Part shown: positions 59,384-64,000 of the stretch, in pieces
Position numbering within the stretch: position 1 is the first letter of the stretch
How the letters are laid out: every line of letters starts with the position of its first letter
NCBI RefSeq assembly: GCF_014654675.1
Contig: NZ_BNBC01000003.1
Location: 105,102 to 169,101, forward strand
Reading direction: 5' to 3'
DNA length: 64,000 nucleotides
From: Streptomyces spiralis
GTDB taxonomy: Bacteria; Actinomycetota; Actinomycetes; Streptomycetales; Streptomycetaceae
Program-made: the position numbers and the translations under genes
The notes under the pieces: generated by a model
The model's database searches: none
The model's input: the letters and a program-made list of their open reading frames with translations, nothing else
What the model was told of the DNA's origin: nothing

Positions 59384-60907
59384 TCAGCGGTGCAGGCCGG
59401 TGCGGGGCCGGGCCCGGCTGCTCAGCTTGCGGCGCAGTACGGCTGGCGTACGGCGGTCGAGCCGGGGACGGCGGCTTGCGTGTGCGTGGTCCACGCCCGA
59501 GGCCTGCCCGTCCCCCACAGCACCGGCACCGGGGCGCAGGGTGAGCAACCCCGAGCGGAAGAGTCCGTGGTCGATACGGCGGGCCGCGGCCGACTCCAGT
59601 TCCTCTCGCAGCGGCCCGTCCCGCAGGACCGCACCGGGACCGAGCAGGGCCTCGACCACGGCCAGCGCCCCGGCCACATCCCCGTGGCGAAGCCGTTCCC
59701 GGACCGCGGGCAGTGCCTGCGGGCTGCGGTGCACCGCGTCGATCGCCCGCAGGCACGGCAGCGCCGGCCCGCCGAGCGCCACCAGCAGCTCCTCCCTGCG
59801 CAGTTGGACCGGATCGTGATCGATCGCCGTCAGCACCCCGTCCCGCAGCGCGATCCGGTGGACCTCCCCGCGGCATTCCACCCGGTGCGGATCGCCGGGC
59901 TCTTCGGCGGGGCCGCCCACCCGTGCCGAGCCGGACGCCGCCAGCGCTGCGGCGACGAGCGGATGCAGCCGCTCGGCCACGACCAGCCCGGCCCGCAGCA
60001 GCTCCAGATCCGGAAGGACCCGGGCCGCGGCCTCCGGCAGCACCGGAAGCGCCGCGACCTCCTGTGGCGCCGGCGCCTCCCGCAAGGGCCGGAACGTCGG
60101 GGCATGGCTGTCGTCGGGAGCGACCAGTTCGAGCACGGCGCGGCGTTGCGCGTCGAGCCGCACGGTGAAGGCCCCGCGAGGGCGCCCGTCGGCCCGCAGC
60201 AGCAACTCCGCCTCGGCGGCCCACCGTGCCACCGCCCACGGTGAATCGTGGACGGTGAGCCGATCCGGCAACACCGGTCGACCGGGTACGCCGGGCTGGT
60301 CGGGCCGGTCGGGTACCCCGGACCGGCCGGACGGCGCCGCGGACGGTGCACCGCCCGCCCCGCACCGCCGCGCCAGCTCGCCACTACACCCGGAGTCCCA
60401 CAGATGCCGATGCAGGTCGAGCCGGAAACGCCGGTCGGGGTGGGGGTGCGGATGCGGAGGATGCCCGGGTGCAGCATCCCAGGACCCGGGCCCCTCCCAC
60501 AGCGCCAGGGACATCCATTGCCCGGCGTCCGCCCAGGCCGGCGGTGTTCGCACCACCAGTTGCAGCGGTGTGGCGCCGTGGGTGCGGTAGCGCGCCAGGG
60601 AGAGGGTGAGGCCGGGCCGGAGCCGCCCGTCGGGGGCGATACGGGGCATGTGCCAGCGGAGCAGATCCGGCGCCAGCCGACGCAGATCCGCACGCAAGCG
60701 GGTGACGAGGTCGCTGCCGTGACGGTCGCGCACGGCGCGCAGATCGAAATCGACGTTGATCCGGGCGGCGGCGCAGGCCCCCGCCCAGTCACCGACGGCA
60801 CGCCGTGCGGTCGCGGCTTCGATCATGGACGGTGGCACGGCGTACGCACGTACGCGCTGCCACATCAACAGGCGGGCTGGAATCTCGTTCGCGATGTGAT
60901 GTGCCAT
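59384..60907 (-). CDS. uncharacterised protein linked to MoxR-VWA pair
   Basis: Protein of 507 aa that I do not recognise. No signal peptide or membrane helix. The start MAHHIANEIPARLLMWQRVR is well conserved-looking, followed by a region with RINVDFDLRAVRDRHGSDLV and LRRLAPDLLRWHMPRIA. There is a His/Pro-rich linker (GHPPHPHPHPDRR) near residue 155 and a second linker of Ser/Gly/Pro (AAPSGRSGVPDRPDQPG) near 195. Leu/Ala-rich helical repeats occupy 300-450, and the end is Arg-rich. ATG 60907 has AAGGTGAG about 6 nt upstream. It precedes moxR by 130 bp and may be the client or substrate adaptor of the ATPase-VWA pair. Function unknown. Confidence 0.72.
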   Translation of the reverse strand: MAHHIANEIPARLLMWQRVRAYAVPPSMIEAATARRAVGDWAGACAAARINVDFDLRAVRDRHGSDLVTRLRADLRRLAPDLLRWHMPRIAPDGRLRPGLTLSLARYRTHGATPLQLVVRTPPAWADAGQWMSLALWEGPGSWDAAPGHPPHPHPHPDRRFRLDLHRHLWDSGCSGELARRCGAGGAPSAAPSGRSGVPDRPDQPGVPGRPVLPDRLTVHDSPWAVARWAAEAELLLRADGRPRGAFTVRLDAQRRAVLELVAPDDSHAPTFRPLREAPAPQEVAALPVLPEAAARVLPDLELLRAGLVVAERLHPLVAAALAASGSARVGGPAEEPGDPHRVECRGEVHRIALRDGVLTAIDHDPVQLRREELLVALGGPALPCLRAIDAVHRSPQALPAVRERLRHGDVAGALAVVEALLGPGAVLRDGPLREELESAAARRIDHGLFRSGLLTLRPGAGAVGDGQASGVDHAHASRRPRLDRRTPAVLRRKLSSRARPRTGLHR

Positions 60908-60959
60908 CAGCACTCACCTTGCGCGAACGATTCCCCCAATCCGTACGAGGAGAAGTTCT

Positions 60960-61574
60960 TCACCCGAACATCATAAGACAACGTCTCCAGCAGCGGTGGG
61001 CATTTGACGACCGGGCAGGGGCGGCCCGGGGACCACACATGATGACCGGGCAGGGGCTGCCCGGGCCACACAAACCGCGCGGACACCGATGCGGGCCGCG
61101 CGCCCAGTGATCGCCCGGTCCCGGACAGCGGCTCCAGAGGCCGTGCTTGACGGTCTTCATGGTGAAGTGCGAGGTGACGTTCTTGACCCGGGGGATGGTC
61201 ATCACCCGCTGGCTGAGGAAGGTCTCGTAGGCCGCGAGATCGGCGACCGCCACGCGCACGAAGTAGTCGGGGGTGCCGAACAGCCGGCGCAGTTCCAGAA
61301 CCTCCTCGGCCTGCGCCAGCATCTGCTCGAAGCGCTCGACCGTCTCCGCGTCCTGCGCCTCCAGGCTGAGGTCGATGAGCACCTCGAAGGACCGGCCCCG
61401 GGCGGCGGGGTCGATCACGGCCCGGTAGCCCCGGATGACACCGTCGGCCTCGAGCCGTTGAACGCGCCGCAGGCAGGGCCCGGTAGTGAGCCCGACCCGC
61501 TGGGCCAGCTCCACATTGGTCAGCCGCCCGTCGCGCTCCAGTTCGGCGATGATTGCACGATCGATGTCATCCAC
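60960..61574 (-). CDS. Lrp/AsnC-family regulator with atypical C-terminal tail
   Basis: Feast/famine regulator of 204 aa. HTH at residues about 4-50 (DIDRAIIAELERDGRLTNVE, LAQRVGLTTGPCLRRVQRLE). RAM ligand domain at about 65-145 (FEVLIDLSLEAQDAETVERF, RLFGTPDYFVRVAVADLAAY, FLSQRVMTIPRVKNVTSHFT). Typical members end near MKTVKHG at residue about 150. Here the frame runs on for another 50 residues rich in Cys, Pro and Arg, encoded partly by two 35-bp repeats, so the normal stop seems lost. GTG 61574 has no ribosome site; a leaderless start is possible. Divergent from azlC/azlD, whose relatives are Lrp-controlled amino-acid exporters. Confidence 0.82.
   Translation of the reverse strand: MDDIDRAIIAELERDGRLTNVELAQRVGLTTGPCLRRVQRLEADGVIRGYRAVIDPAARGRSFEVLIDLSLEAQDAETVERFEQMLAQAEEVLELRRLFGTPDYFVRVAVADLAAYETFLSQRVMTIPRVKNVTSHFTMKTVKHGLWSRCPGPGDHWARGPHRCPRGLCGPGSPCPVIMCGPRAAPARSSNAHRCWRRCLMMFG
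61009..61078. repeat. two 35-bp direct repeats each with a hairpin
   Basis: Copies at 61009-61043 and 61044-61078 share about 80 percent identity over their first 31 bp (start GACCGGGCAGGGGC). In the second copy CCGGGCA and TGCCCGG pair around GGGGC; the first has a similar weaker stem. They lie in the extended tail of the Lrp gene and look like former terminator hairpins, duplicated, now within the reading frame. Confidence 0.65.
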
Positions 61575-61625
61575 ACACAATAGATTGCACCAGCGGCGGC
61601 TCCTACCGTCACGCCGCTCGCCGCG

Positions 61626-62153
61626 GTGGCCGGGACCGTCCTCATGGTCAACTTCCGGCACGTGTTCTACGCCTTCTCCTTCCCCCTGCACCTGGTGAGG
61701 CACCCGGTGGCGAAGGCGTACGCGGTCTACGCGATGATCGACGAGGTGTACGCGGTGAACGCCTCCCTCGACGAGCACGAGCGCTCGGCGCCACGCCTGC
61801 TGGCCATGCAGATCGCCTGCGAGGTCTACTGGGTGGGCGGCGGCCTGACCGGTGTGGTCCTCGGCACGGCTCTTCCGGCCCCGGTGAAGGGCCTGGAGTT
61901 CGCTCAGTGCGCCCTGTTCACCGTGCTCACCCTGGACGCGTTCCGCTCCCGCCAGGAGATCCTCCCGGTCCTGCTGGCCGGCGCAAGCGTGACCGTCGCC
62001 CTGGTCCTGACACCGGGGGCGGCCATGTTCACCGCGCTGCTGCTGTTCGTCGGCCTGCTGCTGCTCCTCCCCCGCCGTCCGCTCCGCTCGAGCGGGGGGA
62101 CTCCCATCGCCGTCACCGCCCGCCGCGCCGCCGAGGAAACCGCCGATGCCTAG
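61626..62153 (+). CDS. azlC: AzlC-family amino-acid exporter subunit, 5'-truncated
   Basis: AzlC normally has about 230-240 aa; here 175 remain. The surviving frame begins in the conserved block (VLMVNFRHVFYAFSFPLHLV), which in family members lies after about 70-80 residues with two helices. An in-frame stop at 61581-61583 prevents a longer start. The following part is normal: AMIDEVYAVNA, CEVYWVGGGLTGVVLGTALP, FTVLTLDAFRSRQEILPVLL. The GTG at 61626 and ATG at 61644 are possible starts, neither with a good ribosome site. With AzlD it would form a branched-chain amino-acid exporter, but lacking its first helices it is probably inactive. Overlaps azlD by 8 bp. Confidence 0.75.
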   Translation: MAGTVLMVNFRHVFYAFSFPLHLVRHPVAKAYAVYAMIDEVYAVNASLDEHERSAPRLLAMQIACEVYWVGGGLTGVVLGTALPAPVKGLEFAQCALFTVLTLDAFRSRQEILPVLLAGASVTVALVLTPGAAMFTALLLFVGLLLLLPRRPLRSSGGTPIAVTARRAAEETADA

Positions 62154-62472
62154 CACCTCGTATCTGATCGCCGTCCTCGCGATCGTCTTCGCCATCACTC
62201 TCGCGCTGCGGGCCCTGCCCTTCGCGGTCCTCGGGCGACTGCGTGGCTCGGCCGTCGTGCAGAAGCTGTCGGTGTCGATGCCGGTGGGCATTCTCGCGAT
62301 CCTGGCCGTGACCGCCCTGCACGGCACCATGGCCAAGGACGCGCACGGCGCGTGGTACGCCCTGCTCGCGACCGCCGTCACCGTCGCCGTCCACCTCGCG
62401 TTCGGCCGGCGCACCATTCTCAGCGTCGGCATCGGCACCGGCCTCTACGTCGTCCTGCTCAACACCCTGTGA
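62146..62472 (+). CDS. azlD: AzlD-family branched-chain amino-acid transport subunit
   Basis: Small membrane protein of 108 aa with four hydrophobic segments, matching AzlD length. Typical: YLIAVLAIVFAITLALRALP near the start with FAVLGRLRGSAVVQKL, then VSMPVGILAILAVTAL, AWYALLATAVTVAVHLAFGR and SVGIGTGLYVVLLNTL. AzlC and AzlD jointly export branched-chain amino acids and analogues under Lrp control. ATG 62146 overlaps the azlC end. Intact, though its partner is truncated. Confidence 0.82.
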   Translation: MPSTSYLIAVLAIVFAITLALRALPFAVLGRLRGSAVVQKLSVSMPVGILAILAVTALHGTMAKDAHGAWYALLATAVTVAVHLAFGRRTILSVGIGTGLYVVLLNTL

Positions 62473-62494
62473 AGCACCAGAGGAGAACCGTCCG

Positions 62495-63298
62495 TTGAAC
62501 TCCCACTCCGACACCGGCAGCTACTACACCCGCATCGACACGTCCCGCTACAAACCCACTGCCCATGCCGGCGGCGCCTGGGACCCGGACGAACAGCACT
62601 TCAGCCCGCTCGGCGGCCTCGTGGCCCACGCCATCGACCGTCACCTGGCCGCACGGCCCGACGGTGGCCGACTGCTCCTGGCCCGGATCAGCTACGACAT
62701 TCTCGGCCGCCTCGCCCTCGACGAGTGCGAGATCCAGGTCGAGACCGTCCGGCCCGGCCGCACCATCGAACTCCTCGAAGCCACCGTCCGCATCGCCGAC
62801 CGGCCGGTGGTCAGGGCCCGCGCCTGGCGGCTGGCCGCCCTCGACACCTCGGCCGTCGCCGGTGACCCCGCCGAGCGGCTCACTCCGCCGGAGCGACTCG
62901 CCCCCTGGCCGATGAGCGACCTGTGGCCCGGCGGTTACATCGCCTCTCTCGACGTGCGGCCCCTCACGCCGCCGCTGCCCGGCCGCACCACCGCCTGGGT
63001 GTCCACCCCGCTCGCCCTGGTGGCCGGCGAACCCAGCAGCCCGGTCGCGTCCTACCTCGCCCTGGTGGACACGGCCAACGGCATCGCCGTACGACAGCCA
63101 CCCACCGCGTGGATGTTCCCCAACGTCGACCTGACGGTGCACCTCCACCGGCAGCCCGTGGGCGACTGGACCGGCCTGGACACCACCGTCACCTTCGGAC
63201 CCAGCGGCCAGGGACTCACCAGCACCGTCCTGCACGACATCACCGGTCCGGTGGGCCACGCACAGCAGATCCTCACCGTTCGCCCGCTGACCCACTGA
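62495..63298 (+). CDS. acyl-CoA thioesterase-like double hot-dog protein
   Basis: Protein of 267 aa resembling TesB-like/4HBT_3 thioesterases. First hot-dog: GGAWDPDEQHFSPLGGLVAH, ARISYDILGRLALDECEIQV, RPGRTIELLEATVRIADRPV. Second: SSPVASYLALVDTANGIAVR, WMFPNVDLTVHLHRQPVGDW and TVTFGPSGQGLTSTVLHDIT. The QP-F-PN-DLT-HLHR block is typical of the family and includes the probable catalytic Asp-Gln/Thr elements. TTG 62495 is chosen: GAGGAGAA lies 7 nt upstream and no ATG or GTG is suitable. It may be transcribed with azlCD (22-bp gap). CoA substrate unknown. Confidence 0.75.
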   Translation: MNSHSDTGSYYTRIDTSRYKPTAHAGGAWDPDEQHFSPLGGLVAHAIDRHLAARPDGGRLLLARISYDILGRLALDECEIQVETVRPGRTIELLEATVRIADRPVVRARAWRLAALDTSAVAGDPAERLTPPERLAPWPMSDLWPGGYIASLDVRPLTPPLPGRTTAWVSTPLALVAGEPSSPVASYLALVDTANGIAVRQPPTAWMFPNVDLTVHLHRQPVGDWTGLDTTVTFGPSGQGLTSTVLHDITGPVGHAQQILTVRPLTH

Positions 63299-64000
63299 CC
63301 GAGCCGGTCAGCCGAGACATGGTCGACTTCTGGTCCTCCACGTCGGAGACCGGATGTCGGCCCCTGCCGCCGACCGGCTGGAAGAGGCGGGCGCGCAGGT
63401 GCGGCGTGAGGTTCTCGAGGATCTCGCGCAGCCACGGGCTGCGGACGGCCGGCAGCCGGACCAGGGTGTCCTGGAACGTTCCCGGGTCGGCCCGGAGCAG
63501 GTGACCGGGGTGCGGCGTGGGCGGGTCGTCGCGGAGGACACCGTCGGGCATGCCGCCTGACAAGGGGACGGGCGGATGCGGTTCAGGTGAGGCCAGCCAC
63601 AGCCACACGCCGAACGGCAGCGGCACCGGGTACGCCGAGGCGGCCGGGCCGGCCGGTGTCCAGGTCTCTCCGGTCTGCGGATGGACCGGCACGAGGAGGA
63701 TGTCGGCGTCCGTGTCGGAAGCGGACCGTCCTGGTCCGGCAAGCGCGGCGGGCCGCGCTTGCGGACCTGCGGGCAGCAGGGCATCGAGGGCGCGTTGGAA
63801 CATCTGCGCGATCAGGCCGTCCGGGACGGTCACCGGCCGGCCTTCCGAGGCCGCCAGCAGGTGGGCGAGCGCCCGGCCGCGGCCTCCCACTGCGGGCTCC
63901 ACGACCACCAGTGGTTCAGGCCCAGCCGCGACCCCCACGTGATCTGCGCCCGCAGTCCCACAGGTGCCGGGATGCCCGCGGGTGCCTGTCCAACGCGGCG
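63273..64000 (-). CDS. uncharacterised protein, 5' end outside window
   Basis: An open minus-strand frame of at least 242 codons reaching the right edge. A GTG at 63938 (VGVAAGPEPLVVVEPAVGG) lacks a ribosome site and the frame stays open beyond it (GTAGADH before it), so the start is probably outside. Sequence features: LAHLLAASEGRPVTVPDGLI, LLVPVHPQTGETWTPAGPAA, PVPLPFGVWLWLASPEPH and DTLVRLPAVRSPWLREILEN. No signal peptide or membrane helix is visible in the seen part. It overlaps the 3' end of the thioesterase gene by 26 bp in convergent orientation. I do not recognise the family. Confidence 0.55.
   Translation of the reverse strand, partial: PRWTGTRGHPGTCGTAGADHVGVAAGPEPLVVVEPAVGGRGRALAHLLAASEGRPVTVPDGLIAQMFQRALDALLPAGPQARPAALAGPGRSASDTDADILLVPVHPQTGETWTPAGPAASAYPVPLPFGVWLWLASPEPHPPVPLSGGMPDGVLRDDPPTPHPGHLLRADPGTFQDTLVRLPAVRSPWLREILENLTPHLRARLFQPVGGRGRHPVSDVEDQKSTMSRLTGSVSGSAGER

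Noticed and set aside
57661..59544. 627-codon plus-strand frame opposite the VWA and MoxR genes
   Set aside because: Shadow frame; the opposite strand carries intact Walker and MIDAS motifs and coupled starts.
1..64000. Secondary-metabolite cluster or prophage
   Set aside because: No PKS, NRPS, terpene cyclase, RiPP precursor, integrase, capsid or terminase sequence was seen. The aminotransferases and monooxygenase fit catabolic operons.

Overview
The window is one contiguous piece of a very GC-rich actinomycete chromosome, almost certainly Streptomyces or a close relative. The evidence is strong third-position G/C, frequent GTG and one TTG start, tightly overlapping (ATGA, GTGA, TGATG) gene junctions, and the families present: large secreted GH35 galactosidases, a DUF3103-like exoprotein, MHS transporters, the glyA-soxBDAG order and a characteristic small intergenic inverted-repeat element. 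No phage, plasmid, CRISPR, rRNA or tRNA sequence was recognised, and there are no PKS or NRPS modules. This is an accessory, catabolic stretch dense in regulators.

Layout. 1-5.7 kb: a secreted GH35 beta-galactosidase cut by the left edge, divergent from a GntR regulator, then a 17-bp tandem repeat, a secreted DUF3103-like protein, a strong bidirectional terminator and a DUF1062 protein. 5.9-11.4 kb: an amine or amino-acid module (APC permease, class III aminotransferase, PuuC-like aldehyde dehydrogenase) divergent from a TetR regulator whose stop codon lies inside a 166-bp MITE-like element. 11.6-19.1 kb: a minus-strand catabolic operon (flavin monooxygenase, RidA, DUF1028, M20 amidohydrolase, aspartase-like lyase, MHS transporter, LysR) with coupled starts. 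19.3-24.4 kb: an ABC-2 exporter (one permease carries a lectin-like insert) divergent from an OmpR-type two-component system, with a 45-bp perfect palindrome between them. 24.4-25.0 kb is decayed sequence.

25.0-31.6 kb: the heterotetrameric sarcosine oxidase operon soxBDAG with a GntR regulator; its leading glyA is a pseudogene with an internal deletion and a frameshift. 31.6-32.3 kb: a MOSC protein. 32.4-41.2 kb: a wall-sugar recycling island (D-lactate dehydrogenase-like flavoprotein, anmK, SSS transporter, amino-sugar kinase, MurR/RpiR regulator, murQ). anhMurNAc and MurNAc would become MurNAc-6-P, MurQ would split this into GlcNAc-6-P and D-lactate, and the flavoprotein would oxidise the lactate. 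41.8-51.9 kb: an OpuC-type quaternary-amine ABC importer continuing into a nitrilase-type hydrolase, a DUF6282-like hydrolase and a second FAD/Fe-S oxidoreductase, followed by an IclR regulator and an alpha/beta hydrolase that lacks the usual serine.

52.1-56.3 kb: a 5'-truncated GH43 relic, a Tat-exported GH35 galactosidase, an eight-copy heptamer repeat that ends two convergent frames, and a chimeric ABC/response-regulator pseudogene. 56.5-60.9 kb: a MoxR AAA ATPase, VWA/metallopeptidase-like protein and unknown protein. 61-64 kb: an Lrp regulator with an odd C-terminal tail, a 5'-truncated azlC with intact azlD, a thioesterase-like protein and a partial unknown gene at the right edge. The frequent relics, chimeras and short repeats point to a region under active deletion and rearrangement.
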